This document shows positions 53,168 through 61,977 of a stretch of DNA of 64,000 nucleotides, piece after piece. A program made the translations under genes and the position numbers. Positions within the stretch are counted from its first letter, which is position 1. The number at the start of each line of letters is the position of its first letter. Under the pieces are notes generated by a model. It saw only the letters and a program-made list of their open reading frames with translations, had not been told where the DNA came from and ran no database searches. Origin of the DNA: Pseudopedobacter saltans DSM 12145 (GTDB lineage Bacteria > Bacteroidota > Bacteroidia > Sphingobacteriales > Sphingobacteriaceae). Where the stretch lies: contig NC_015177.1 of assembly GCF_000190735.1 (NCBI RefSeq), forward strand, positions 3,410,001 to 3,474,000. The letters are read 5' to 3'.

Positions 53168-53234
53168 TCATTTGAGCATCACAATTACCAATACACAGAT
53201 AGACAAAAACTATAAATATCAAAAATAAATAAAC

Positions 53235-54497
53235 CTACTTTATAAACAATCCTTCCATGTTAACTCTTACTGAAAAAGGAGCGAGATATAAATCCATCAA
53301 AATTGCATACTCCTTTTTTGTAATAAACTTATCCAAAGAATAATCAGAATTTAGTTTAAACTTATCCTTCCAGCTTCGTTTTAGCTCATCTTCGATAGAA
53401 TAAGATTCTTTTCCCCCGATAAAGCTTATTAAAGATATTGTTTCTTTCAATGTCAAATCAGAAACACTTGGATTTTCTATAAACCAAATACGTGATCTTG
53501 GGTGCAGCTCGGATAAAATGTCTTTAATATCATTCTTATTAACAAGTCCTTCTGGATTAAATTTCCCGGTAACAAAATCATGCCTTAATATTTGCGAACC
53601 AATAATTCGCTGCACCGGAAAAAAAGCGAAGTCATTTTCTGGAATATCTACAACCGGGTAAATAAAGCTTTTATAAGTAAACACTTCCCCTTGTATCATT
53701 CTTACATTGGCTTTATCGCTCGTTGTATTAAAAAACGGTCCGTAAGCTGCCAGCGCACCAACAGATTGCCCTATATTGGTCCATAACGCAATGTTTTGCA
53801 GATGCTCTAAACCTTTCATATTGGCAGAAATATTAGCGACCATTATACTTGGTTTATCTTTTGAAACAAAAGAACCTAAAGGAAAATAATAGGTCGAATC
53901 CTTAGATACACCGTAACCCGCAGCAATACTTGTTCTGTAAAACTTAGTATACTCGTTATACGGTTGCTGTTTCTGACTTTCCGAATAATTGATAATAGAT
54001 TTTATTTTTTCTCCCACAAAAGAAACCAAATTAAAGCGTTTTAAAATTGCTTCATCACCAAATCCCGCATCGACGAGGGCTTTACATTTTATTTCTTCCT
54101 TTTTTCCATTTCTTTCTATCTCAACCGACCAACTCTTTCCGTTTTCTCTAACTTTAAGGACCTTGATTGAACTAAGGTATTGAAGACCCTTTACTTTTTT
54201 CAGAAACTTCTGCTCTAAAATTGCCCTGGGATCCTTAATTACTGAATCCTTTTTACAGCTATCTTGCCACTCCTTCCAAAAGCCTAATTCAAATGCAGGA
54301 ACATCCATTTTAGGCAAGGCATTTCCAACAACTGTAGCACCTTCATTTAGTAAAATAACCTTAACGCCACTTCTTGCGGCCTGAATTGCCGCCGACGCTC
54401 CGCTAGCCGAAGCACCAAATACCAAAACATCCGTCTTATGCTGGGAGAAAGAGTGGTTAGCTATTAACAAAAACAATATGGGTAAGAGCTTCCTCAT
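53235..54497 (-). CDS. Exported FAD-dependent oxidoreductase
   Basis: The 420-aa precursor has a signal peptide (about residues 1-18, ending SFSQ) and a Rossmann FAD motif VLVFGASASGASAAIQAA (about residues 24-41), then LVDAGFGDEAIL. This is the FAD-dependent oxidoreductase family that in Bacteroidota is often annotated as 'xanthan lyase-like' or PF12831. Signal peptide indicates a periplasmic place for a flavoprotein, which is uncommon. The substrate is unknown. Convergent/tandem neighbours (ahpC downstream, OmpA upstream) give no hint. Confidence 0.78.
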   Translation of the reverse strand: MRKLLPILFLLIANHSFSQHKTDVLVFGASASGASAAIQAARSGVKVILLNEGATVVGNALPKMDVPAFELGFWKEWQDSCKKDSVIKDPRAILEQKFLKKVKGLQYLSSIKVLKVRENGKSWSVEIERNGKKEEIKCKALVDAGFGDEAILKRFNLVSFVGEKIKSIINYSESQKQQPYNEYTKFYRTSIAAGYGVSKDSTYYFPLGSFVSKDKPSIMVANISANMKGLEHLQNIALWTNIGQSVGALAAYGPFFNTTSDKANVRMIQGEVFTYKSFIYPVVDIPENDFAFFPVQRIIGSQILRHDFVTGKFNPEGLVNKNDIKDILSELHPRSRIWFIENPSVSDLTLKETISLISFIGGKESYSIEDELKRSWKDKFKLNSDYSLDKFITKKEYAILMDLYLAPFSVRVNMEGLFIK

Positions 54498-54574
54498 AAA
54501 ATGATTTTTTTGAGTGTAAATTACCTAAAATTACATCTAATATCTTGTTAAAAGGATGTTAATTTATAAAAACA

Positions 54575-54604
54575 AAAAAAGCATCCTGAATTTAGGATGC
54601 TTTT
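54575..54604 (-). terminator. Intrinsic terminator after ompA-like gene
   Basis: AAAAGCATCCT (54577-54587) pairs with AGGATGCTTTT (54594-54604); on the minus strand a T run follows. 11-bp stem. Confidence 0.9.
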
Positions 54605-54625
54605 ATCTCAATGTTGTATTTAATC

Positions 54626-55318
54626 TTAATTTGCTTGTGCCTTTGCTTGTGCTTTCATTGCCTCGTTTGCTACAATAACAATTTCTACACGTCTGTTTTG
54701 TGCTCTGCCTGCATCAGTGTCGTTAGAAGCAATCGGCTCTGTTTTCCCTTTACCGCTTGATTTTAAGCGACCACTAGAAACCCCTTTTGAAATAGCATAA
54801 GATACTACAGAATTAGCTCTTTCTAAAGACAATTTATTGTTTACGGCATCTGTACCGATAGCGTCAGTGTGACCAACAACTAAAATATCTGTATCAGGGT
54901 ATTTATTTAGCGAAGCAGCCAAATTGTCAATATTTTGTTTAGCTGTAGCTGATAATGTAGCTTTATTAAAGTCGAATAAAAGACCTGAATCAAACTTCAC
55001 AATAATCCCTTCGCCTGCAGGAATCACTTCAGCTCCTGGAATTGCAGCCTCAATTTCCTTGGCTTGCTTATCCATTTTTTTACCGATTAAAGCACCGGCT
55101 GTACCTCCTAAAGCGCCACCGATAATAGCACCTACAGCTGTATTTCCAGCCTTGCTACCTATTAATGCTCCAATACCGGCACCAGCAGCTGTACCTATAC
55201 CTGCACCTTTAGCGGTATTGCTCATGTTTTTCACAGATTCACAAGATGAGAAGATTGCAGTTGCACCTATTGCAAATGCCAAACTCAATGCCGATATTCT
55301 TAATCTCAAAGTTTTCAT
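54626..55318 (-). CDS. OmpA-family lipoprotein with glycine zipper
   Basis: The 230-aa precursor has a lipobox FSSC with Cys26. A glycine-zipper region (about residues 38-80, GAGIGTAAGAGIGALIGSKAG) is followed by an OmpA C-terminal peptidoglycan-binding domain (about 105-218, LLFDFNKATLSATAKQNI, VVGHTDAIGTDAVN, LSLERANSVV, NRRVEIVI). It anchors the outer membrane to peptidoglycan. An Ala/Lys tail ends the chain. It has a full-consensus promoter that overlaps the start of the divergent gene. Confidence 0.92.
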   Translation of the reverse strand: MKTLRLRISALSLAFAIGATAIFSSCESVKNMSNTAKGAGIGTAAGAGIGALIGSKAGNTAVGAIIGGALGGTAGALIGKKMDKQAKEIEAAIPGAEVIPAGEGIIVKFDSGLLFDFNKATLSATAKQNIDNLAASLNKYPDTDILVVGHTDAIGTDAVNNKLSLERANSVVSYAISKGVSSGRLKSSGKGKTEPIASNDTDAGRAQNRRVEIVIVANEAMKAQAKAQAN

Positions 55319-55365
55319 AATCTAATTTTAAATTTTATTATTGGATATTTAATCAAACTGAATGC

Positions 55366-55396
55366 CAAAGATAAAATGAAGAAACAAACAAAACAA
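55366..55396 (-). promoter_or_regulatory. Bacteroidota-type promoter of OmpA-like gene
   Basis: On the minus strand, TTG (55396-55394), a 20-base spacer, then TATCTTTG (55373-55366). The leader would be about 45 nt. The -33 box overlaps the ATG of the divergent plus-strand gene (55396), so the two genes share their control space. Confidence 0.7.
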
Positions 55397-56181
55397 TGAT
55401 AAGTATATTAGGATGTGGTTGGCTGGGCCTGCCTTTAGCGACAAAATTAAATTCAAACTATAAAATCAAAGGATCGACAACATCGGAAGAGAAAATTAAT
55501 CTACTGAAAGACAACAAAATAGAAGCCTTTAACATTAATATTGCAAGTCCTCGAAGTAATTTGAATGAGTTTCTAAACACAGACATTTTAATTATTAACA
55601 TTCCGATTTCAAGTAAAACAAACCTCATTGAGAACTTCAATAATTTAAAAAATTCTATAATAGAAAGCCCAATAAGAAAAATCATATTTATCTCATCTAC
55701 ATCTGTTTACACTGATGGTAACAAAAATGTAAACGAAAGCGACAATGTGGATAAGAACAATGCAAATTTTAAAATTGAAGAAATTCTCCGGTCTCTCCCG
55801 TCTCACTTTAAGGTTACCATTTTAAGATTGGCCGGACTAATAGGCCCTAACAGACACCCGGGTAAATTTTTTGCAGGTAAAACAGAAGCCATTCCAAATG
55901 GCCTTAATCCAGTGAATTTGATTCACTTAGACGACTGTATTAATATCATATCCCTGATTATCGAAAAGAAAATATGGAATGAAACTTTTAATATTTGTAC
56001 TCCGCACCATCCCAACAGATCCGAATTTTACAGGAAAGCTACTGAACAATACTGTGGAAAAACTCCGATATTTGTAGAGAAAAAAGGACAGTGGAAAACC
56101 GTCGACTCTTCAAAAGTAGTCAAGGCCCTCAATTATAACTTTAAATACGATAATTTGTTTGAAGCAATGAAAAATTGTTAA
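55396..56181 (+). CDS. NAD(P)-dependent epimerase-like (extended SDR)
   Basis: The 261-aa protein opens with a Rossmann motif ILGCGWLGLPLATKL; later SSTSVYTDG replaces the SDR Ser/Tyr region and RLAGLIGPNRHPGKFFAGK is typical of YeeZ-like epimerase-fold proteins. It is cytosolic; substrate unknown. It is divergent from the OmpA-like gene and its last four bases overlap the stop of the convergent rlmI-like gene. Confidence 0.78.
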   Translation: MISILGCGWLGLPLATKLNSNYKIKGSTTSEEKINLLKDNKIEAFNINIASPRSNLNEFLNTDILIINIPISSKTNLIENFNNLKNSIIESPIRKIIFISSTSVYTDGNKNVNESDNVDKNNANFKIEEILRSLPSHFKVTILRLAGLIGPNRHPGKFFAGKTEAIPNGLNPVNLIHLDDCINIISLIIEKKIWNETFNICTPHHPNRSEFYRKATEQYCGKTPIFVEKKGQWKTVDSSKVVKALNYNFKYDNLFEAMKNC

Positions 56182-57365
56182 TAAACTCTACACAATAATC
56201 CTTTTAGATATTCCCCTTCAGGAAAGGAGATTCTTACAGGGTGATCTTCGGGTTGACAAAACTGATATATGATCTGAACTTCTTTCCCTGCATCTAATGC
56301 AGCCCAGGCAATTACCTGTTTAAAAGTTTCTATATCCATCGCTCCCGAACAACTAAAAGTTGCCAGTAATCCTCCTCTCTCCAGAATCTGCATGCCTAAT
56401 CTATTCAAGTCTTTATAAGCCCTTGCAGCCCGGTCTAAAGCGGATCTAGATGGTGCATATTTCGGAGGATCTAAAATAACTACATCAAATTTATCTCCGT
56501 TTTCCTTAAATACCCGCAGTTGCTTATTAACATCAGACTGAATTGCTATATGAGATATCCCTTCAAATCCGTTAATTACAATATTTTTTTCCAAGGTTTC
56601 AATTGCTAAAGCAGAACTATCCACAGAAACAACTTTCTCAGCTCCGTTCAACAAACTATTTAACGAGAAGCCTCCGCTATAACAAAAAGAATCCAGTACC
56701 GTTTTTCCTTTTACGTAAGAGGCCAATATTCGTCTATTATCTCGTTGATCACAATAAAAACCCGATTTCTGTCCTTCTACAATATTAATATGATATTTCA
56801 CACCATTCTCTTTTACCTCTAGAAACTGTGGGGGTAATTCTCCTGCCAATAATAATCCATTAGTTGGTTCCAAACCGTCGTGAGCTCTGGAAGTATTATC
56901 GCTCTTATCAACAATCCCCTTGGCTTTTGTGATCTCCTGTAAAACACCGATAATCAAATCCTTTTGCTTCTCAATTCCAGCTGTTAATATTTGAACAGCT
57001 AAATAGTCTGCATAACAGTCAACAATTAAACCTGGCAAATAATCCGCTTCACTAAAAATCAATCTGCAAGTATTGGTATGTTCATTTAAAAGAGATTTCC
57101 TGTTTTCGATGGCACTTTTAATTTTCGAGAACCACCAATTTTTATCTATAGTCTCATTTTCGCTCCATTCTAAAAGCCTGATAGCAACTCTGGATTGATC
57201 ATTATAATATCCATAAGCCAAAAACTCGTTGTCATAACTAAAAACCTTTACTATTTCTCCGTTTTCTGGTTTACCTTTAACTTTATCCAAAGCTCCGGAA
57301 AACACCCACGGATGTCTTTGAAGCGCTGCTTTCTCCTTAGATTTCTTTAGAACGATTTCTATCAT
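56178..57365 (-). CDS. rlmI: Class I rRNA (cytosine-C5)-methyltransferase, RlmI-like
   Basis: This is 395 aa from ATG 57365; a start three codons earlier (57374) lies in the TACTTTTG box (57379-57372) and is less likely. It has an N-terminal PUA domain (VLKKSKEKAALQRHPWVFSGAL), a middle EEHEA-like domain, and a Rossmann SAM domain: VLDSFCYSGGFSLNSLLNGAEKV, VILDPPKYAPSRSAL, and catalytic FSCSGAM. This fits RlmI, which makes m5C1962 in 23S rRNA. Distances from -7 box to ATG are only six bases. Confidence 0.9.
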   Translation of the reverse strand: MIEIVLKKSKEKAALQRHPWVFSGALDKVKGKPENGEIVKVFSYDNEFLAYGYYNDQSRVAIRLLEWSENETIDKNWWFSKIKSAIENRKSLLNEHTNTCRLIFSEADYLPGLIVDCYADYLAVQILTAGIEKQKDLIIGVLQEITKAKGIVDKSDNTSRAHDGLEPTNGLLLAGELPPQFLEVKENGVKYHINIVEGQKSGFYCDQRDNRRILASYVKGKTVLDSFCYSGGFSLNSLLNGAEKVVSVDSSALAIETLEKNIVINGFEGISHIAIQSDVNKQLRVFKENGDKFDVVILDPPKYAPSRSALDRAARAYKDLNRLGMQILERGGLLATFSCSGAMDIETFKQVIAWAALDAGKEVQIIYQFCQPEDHPVRISFPEGEYLKGLLCRVY

Positions 57366-57401
57366 ATGACACAAAAGTAACCATTTAGCAACAAAACCTT
57401 A

Positions 57402-57432
57402 TTGTATTGGTCTCGCTTTTGTAATAACTTTG
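57402..57432 (+). promoter_or_regulatory. Bacteroidota-type promoter of alcohol dehydrogenase gene
   Basis: TTG (57402-57404), a 20-base spacer, then TAACTTTG (57425-57432). Leader of about 18 nt to the ATG at 57456. It covers the earlier TTG start of the same frame, excluding it. Confidence 0.72.
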
Positions 57433-57455
57433 ATCTATACCAGACATTCCTCACT

Positions 57456-58616
57456 ATGTTAAATTTCGAGTTTAAAAACCCAACAAAAATTATATTTGGA
57501 AAGGGAGAAATCAAAAAACTTTCCTCCGAGATCCCCGAGAATTCCAAAGTATTAATGGTCTACGGCGGAGGCAGTATTAAGAAAAACGGCATCTACGATC
57601 AGGTAAAAACAGCTCTATCTGGCTTTGATATCATCGAATTTGGCGGGATTCCTGCCAATCCTGAATACAGTATTTTATTACAGGCTCTGGAAATCATCAA
57701 GAAAGAAAACATTTCTTTCATCCTTGCTGTGGGCGGCGGATCAGTTATTGATGGTGTGAAATTTTTGTCCTCCGCAGCTCTTTTCGAAGGAGAAGATCCA
57801 TGGGATATCCTCGCGAAATCAATACGAACAACTAAAGGGCTGCCATTTGGCACTGTACTTACTTTGCCAGCAACAGGGTCTGAGATGAACTCCAGCTCTG
57901 TAATTAGCAGAAAGGAGACTAGACAAAAATTGGGAATGGGTGGGCCCGGACTTTTCCCAGTATTCTCTATCTTAGATCCGGAAGTAGTAAAATCTATTCC
58001 ACAAAGGCAAATAGCAAACGGGATTACAGATGCTTTCACTCATGTTTTGGAACAATACATGACTTATCCAATTGGTGCTCTACTGCAAGACAGATTCGCC
58101 GAGAGTATTATGCAAACTTTAGTTGAAATTGCACCAAAGATTATTTCCGATCCTTCAGATTACGATATCGCTTCAGAATTTATGTGGTGCTGTACGATGG
58201 CTCTCAACGGACTGATCCAAAAAGGTGTTCCCGGAGACTGGGCCGTCCATGCAATGGGGCACGAACTTACTGCTTTGTACGGAATAGACCACGCCAGAAC
58301 TTTAGCTATTATCGCTCCCAGACACTATGAGTATAACATAGAAACGAAAAAAGAAAAACTTGCGCAATATGCAGAACGCATTTGGGGAATTCAAAACGGC
58401 TCGGTGATAGAAAAAGCCAAGCAGGCTATCGAAAAAACCGAGGACTTTTTCAATTCTCTTGATATTAAAACCAGACTTTCAGAATATACAGACGATTATA
58501 AAGACTCGGGAAAATTTATAGAAGATTCCTTTACAAAACGAGGCTTGACCGGTATTGGAGAACATAGATCTCTAAAACCTTCCGATGCGCGTAAAATCGT
58601 AGAAATGAGTTATTAA
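57456..58616 (+). CDS. Iron-containing alcohol dehydrogenase, YqhD/BdhA-like
   Basis: This is a 386-aa enzyme from the ATG at 57456, consistent with the promoter and with relatives that begin NF...PTKIIFGKG. It has the NADP site VYGGGSIKKNG and VGGGSVIDGVKF, and metal ligands in GITDAFTHVLEQY and AMGHELTALYGIDHARTL (Asp and three His). The closest type is YqhD/BdhA, NADPH-dependent aldehyde reductases. It lies 2 bp before anmK, so the two are co-transcribed, although no common pathway is known. Confidence 0.9.
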   Translation: MLNFEFKNPTKIIFGKGEIKKLSSEIPENSKVLMVYGGGSIKKNGIYDQVKTALSGFDIIEFGGIPANPEYSILLQALEIIKKENISFILAVGGGSVIDGVKFLSSAALFEGEDPWDILAKSIRTTKGLPFGTVLTLPATGSEMNSSSVISRKETRQKLGMGGPGLFPVFSILDPEVVKSIPQRQIANGITDAFTHVLEQYMTYPIGALLQDRFAESIMQTLVEIAPKIISDPSDYDIASEFMWCCTMALNGLIQKGVPGDWAVHAMGHELTALYGIDHARTLAIIAPRHYEYNIETKKEKLAQYAERIWGIQNGSVIEKAKQAIEKTEDFFNSLDIKTRLSEYTDDYKDSGKFIEDSFTKRGLTGIGEHRSLKPSDARKIVEMSY

Positions 58617-58618
58617 GG

Positions 58619-59788
58619 ATGAACAATATTCAAAAGCTTTATCAAATAGCTCAGAAACAGGAAAGGCTGATAATAGGTTTAATGTCCGGAACATCTTTGG
58701 ATGGGTTAGATATCGCTTTATGCAAATTTTCGGGTAAGGGGCTGCAAACTCAGGTAAATTTAATCCATTACGAAACCGTTCCTTATCAGGCGGACTTTAA
58801 AGAAGACATCAAGAAAATCTTTTCTAAACAAAATGTTGACCTTGAATTACTTTGCCTTCTTAACGAGAAGATCGGATTGGTTCACGCCGAACTCATAAAT
58901 ACGACGCTAAAGAAATGGAATATCCAAAATGAATTGATTGATGCCATTGCCAGTCATGGACAAACAATTTTCCACTCTCCGTTTACCAGACATCGAAACC
59001 CAAATTATCCCAACAGCACTCTTCAAATAGGGGATGGGGATCATATAGCTGTTAAAACCGGAATCATAACAGTGAGCGATTTTAGGCAGAAAAACATTGC
59101 TGCCGGAGCAGAAGGGGCTCCTTTGGCCGTTTATGGAGATTTTCTGTTATTTGGCAAAAACAACAAAAACACTGTTCTCTTAAACATCGGCGGAATATCC
59201 AATATCACATACCTTCCCAAAAACAGCGAAATGTATTCTACTGATTTAGGTCCGGGGAATACTTTAATTGACCAGTACATGCAGCGTGAGTTTGGGTTAT
59301 ATTTTGACAAAGATGCGGCCTATGCAAAAAGAGGCTCCATAAATAACGCCTTATTATCTTTCCTACTTGATGATACTTTCTTTTCTACCGCAGTGCCCAA
59401 AAGTACAGGCCCCGAATTATTCAACCTCGAATATCTGGACAATTGCATAGCAAAAACAAACACTAAAATATCCTCGTATGACGTTTTAGCTACGCTATGT
59501 GAATTTACTGCGATTACTATTTCCAAAGCTTTAGAAGACAAGGAACCAGATTTTGATTTGATTGTAAGTGGAGGAGGAATACACAATCCATTGATAATGG
59601 AAAGACTAAAATATCACCTCCCTTTGGCGAATTTTAAAGACATAGAAGAGTTTGGAATAAGTGCTGACGCAAAAGAAGCTGTACTCTTTGCTTTACTGGC
59701 CAATGAAACACTCTCCGGAGAAAGCGCCGATTTTAAAACTAAAACAGTTCCAAATATATGTATGGGGAAAATATGCCTCCCTAATTAA
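58619..59788 (+). CDS. anmK: Anhydro-N-acetylmuramic acid kinase AnmK
   Basis: The 389-aa enzyme opens its ATPase fold with GLMSGTSLDGLDIALCKF, later IASHGQTIFHSP, SDFRQKNIAAGAEGAPL, NIGGISNITYL, STDLGPGNTLIDQ and the C-terminal VSGGGIHNPLIM. It phosphorylates and opens 1,6-anhydroMurNAc from murein turnover, yielding MurNAc-6-P. The family length is typical. A strong terminator follows. Confidence 0.96.
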   Translation: MNNIQKLYQIAQKQERLIIGLMSGTSLDGLDIALCKFSGKGLQTQVNLIHYETVPYQADFKEDIKKIFSKQNVDLELLCLLNEKIGLVHAELINTTLKKWNIQNELIDAIASHGQTIFHSPFTRHRNPNYPNSTLQIGDGDHIAVKTGIITVSDFRQKNIAAGAEGAPLAVYGDFLLFGKNNKNTVLLNIGGISNITYLPKNSEMYSTDLGPGNTLIDQYMQREFGLYFDKDAAYAKRGSINNALLSFLLDDTFFSTAVPKSTGPELFNLEYLDNCIAKTNTKISSYDVLATLCEFTAITISKALEDKEPDFDLIVSGGGIHNPLIMERLKYHLPLANFKDIEEFGISADAKEAVLFALLANETLSGESADFKTKTVPNICMGKICLPN

Positions 59789-59794
59789 GGAGAT

Positions 59795-59827
59795 AAAAAA
59801 CCAGGCCGATACAGCCTGGTTTTTTTA
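59795..59827. terminator. Bidirectional terminator after anmK
   Basis: AAAAAACCAGGC (59795-59806) pairs with GCCTGGTTTTTT (59814-59825); 12-bp stem, both sides A/T tracts. It serves anmK and the convergent porin-like gene. Confidence 0.92.
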
Positions 59828-59853
59828 CTTTACAACGAATTCTTGTTTCTCAT

Positions 59854-60453
59854 TTAAAGTATTTTCCAGCCCAAACTTAGATGAATCAGATTTTGCTTCT
59901 GTCCATCATTTTTATTGATATCCTGTAATCCAGCTTCGTATCTTAAATCAACCGATAAATTTCCTACATCAACTCCGGCTCCGGCCTGCAGATTAGTCAC
60001 AAAATTGCGGTATTTATAAAAATTTATATCTGTAGCCTGCTTAAAGGCACTTTCGTCAGTATCCAGATTAAACTGGAAAGAAGGTCCGGCCATTAATCTC
60101 AAGTTGAAATTAGTTAAACCGAATTTAGTTCCCAATAAAACGGGCACATCTAATGTGGTGAATTTCACTTTTCCGGTCTGCTCTACAGATGATCCGTTTT
60201 CCTGAAATTTCAATTCAGCTCCCTTAGAACCCAAATAAATTTCGGGTTGTACGTAAAAAGAATTTCCTACCCTGGTCCAGACCCCAAGATTATAGCCCAA
60301 AATACCAGACTTATCAATCTCGCGATCTTTTGCTTTAATTGTAGAATAATTAAGCCCCCCCTTTATTCCGACGTTAAACTGTGCGTATGCACTAATGTGT
60401 GACAATCCAATTATCACAAGCATAAAAAAAATACTTCTTTTCAGGTTTTTCAT
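59854..60453 (-). CDS. Outer-membrane beta-barrel protein (PorT-like/OMP_b-brl_2)
   Basis: The 199-aa precursor has a signal peptide (about residues 1-25, ending YAQ). The opening FNVGIKGGLNYSTIK and repeated strands with alternating pattern (GILGYNLGVWTRVGNSFYVQPEIYL, FNLRLMAGPSFQFNL, VDLRYEAGLQDI) end in HLSLGWKIL. This is the small eight-strand barrel family PF13568 common in the phylum. Function unknown. Confidence 0.85.
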   Translation of the reverse strand: MKNLKRSIFFMLVIIGLSHISAYAQFNVGIKGGLNYSTIKAKDREIDKSGILGYNLGVWTRVGNSFYVQPEIYLGSKGAELKFQENGSSVEQTGKVKFTTLDVPVLLGTKFGLTNFNLRLMAGPSFQFNLDTDESAFKQATDINFYKYRNFVTNLQAGAGVDVGNLSVDLRYEAGLQDINKNDGQKQNLIHLSLGWKIL

Positions 60454-60542
60454 AATTTTAACATAGATTGCTGATAAAAACTATTAACGCTTCTTATTTA
60501 ACAGTATTGTTTTATTTTTGTATATCAAGTTATCACAATTAT

Positions 60543-60758
60543 ATGGCCGAAATTACAATAGACATAAAAGATTGGGAAAAATTAAGCACTAAGCTTAAAA
60601 GAAAATATAATCATCTTACAGATGAGGATCTAGTTTTTGAACCCGGCAAAGAAGACCAATTAATAGGTCATTTGGCCACCAGATTACATCGAAACCGTGA
60701 TTATGTAATTTTCACGCTGAAGAAGGGTTTAATAAATATTGATAATAATCGCTTATAG
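60543..60758 (+). CDS. CsbD-like small protein, 71 aa
   Basis: From the ATG at 60543 (an earlier ATG at 60468 adds 25 hydrophobic residues not seen in relatives). The sequence W..LSTKLKRKYNHLTDEDL followed by PGKEDQLIGHLATRL recalls the CsbD stress-protein pattern (W.QLKGK..E.WGKLTDDDL...GK..QL.GK). Function of CsbD proteins is unclear; often stress-induced. TATTTTTG (60513-60520) lies 22 bases before the ATG. The stop abuts the convergent MmcQ/YjbR gene. Confidence 0.7.
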   Translation: MAEITIDIKDWEKLSTKLKRKYNHLTDEDLVFEPGKEDQLIGHLATRLHRNRDYVIFTLKKGLINIDNNRL

Positions 60759-61106
60759 TTAAGCTAAACTCTCTCTTACTTTTTTAGGCAAACTACCTAC
60801 CACGAGCCAGTAGGAGTTTTCAATCATTTTTTCGAGCTGTTGATTATTAAGTCTACCGTTCAGGGAGACGGTATTCCAATGTTTTTTGTTCATATGGTAA
60901 CCGGGAACAACTTCAGAATATTCCTCCCTTAGTCTAACAGCTTCTTCAGGGTCACATTTCACGTTGAAACTGTCAGGATTATTAAGACCTATCAAAAGAA
61001 ATACCTTGCCATGGACTTTAAAGACCAGCGTATCCGGGCCGAAGGGGAGTTCCTCTGTTACGGCTTTAAAAGTTAGGCAATAATCTCTTAGTTCTTCGAT
61101 GTTCAT
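60759..61106 (-). CDS. MmcQ/YjbR family protein
   Basis: The 115-aa protein has the family pattern MNIEELRDYCLTFKAVTEELPF, FKVHGKVFLLIGL, NVKCDPEEAVRLREEY and PGYHMNKKHWNTVSL. It has a CyaY-like fold and is thought to bind DNA in some members. Role unknown. It starts 3 bp after the stop of the barrel gene, so the two are co-transcribed. Confidence 0.92.
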   Translation of the reverse strand: MNIEELRDYCLTFKAVTEELPFGPDTLVFKVHGKVFLLIGLNNPDSFNVKCDPEEAVRLREEYSEVVPGYHMNKKHWNTVSLNGRLNNQQLEKMIENSYWLVVGSLPKKVRESLA

Positions 61107-61109
61107 TAC

Positions 61110-61865
61110 TTAGTAATAAAGAGATCTTGGACCAAACATATATTTAATAGAGATTCCAAAAACGTTATAAAGGTCTTTTGCTTTATTGTTGAATATTTTT
61201 GGATCATCATTAAACCCATCAATATCGTCTGATGTAGTAAATACCGTTTTAAAATTAACTCCTAATAAGATTTTCTGTTCGTCATACTGATTATAGATTA
61301 CATGATTATAACCTATGGTAATAGGGAACATACTTACATTATTGAATTTAGATTTTCCTATATCCCCCGCATGTTGTCTGTAACCAGCAGGATTAACACC
61401 TAGCGACGGATTATAATCTTCTACACTATTTGTTCCTGATAAGACTCCATATCCTAGACTCATATTGAGGCCACGCAAAAGATACAGGATATCATTGTAG
61501 GTGTAATCTACAAATTGCCCCAAAGCCGCCCCTGCTCTTAGCTCTATCGTACTAAAATTTGATGTAAACTGTCTGTTGTGCTTATCCGGGCCATCTTTCA
61601 ACTGATTGATATTATACTCTATACCTGCATTCAAAAACGGCGTGAAATAATAATCTAAAGAAACGCCGAAAGACGGGGCTTTATTGATCATCAGATCTTT
61701 TTTATTGCCTTTAAACGCTTCCAATCCTTTGTCATAATTCATTCCTGTAAATGCTGTTGTCATTCCGGCATTTACACCAATAGCGATATTATAAAACTGC
61801 GACTGAGCAAAAGCTCCCGTTAAACTGATAACAAACGTAACAAAGAGAGTAAGTGTTCTTTTCAA
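61110..61865 (-). CDS. Outer-membrane beta-barrel protein
   Basis: The 251-aa precursor has a signal peptide (about residues 1-20, ending AFAQ). The body alternates strands: IAIGVNAGMTTAFTGMNYD, PSFGVSLDYYFTPFLNAGIEYNI, TIELRAGAALGQFVDY, MFPITIGYNHVIY and the end GISIKYMFGP. This looks like an outer-membrane barrel of the porin-like type; no specific family was recognised. It precedes the MmcQ/YjbR gene by 3 bp. Confidence 0.75.
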   Translation of the reverse strand: MKRTLTLFVTFVISLTGAFAQSQFYNIAIGVNAGMTTAFTGMNYDKGLEAFKGNKKDLMINKAPSFGVSLDYYFTPFLNAGIEYNINQLKDGPDKHNRQFTSNFSTIELRAGAALGQFVDYTYNDILYLLRGLNMSLGYGVLSGTNSVEDYNPSLGVNPAGYRQHAGDIGKSKFNNVSMFPITIGYNHVIYNQYDEQKILLGVNFKTVFTTSDDIDGFNDDPKIFNNKAKDLYNVFGISIKYMFGPRSLYY

Positions 61866-61977
61866 ATCACAAAACTTAATAAGTAAATAGCCATCTTTGC
61901 AGTCGAGATATTTACTACCAGAAAGCTGGCTAAAATTATCTCAAAATTTTCTTTTATCAAAATGTAATTTCTTCAAA

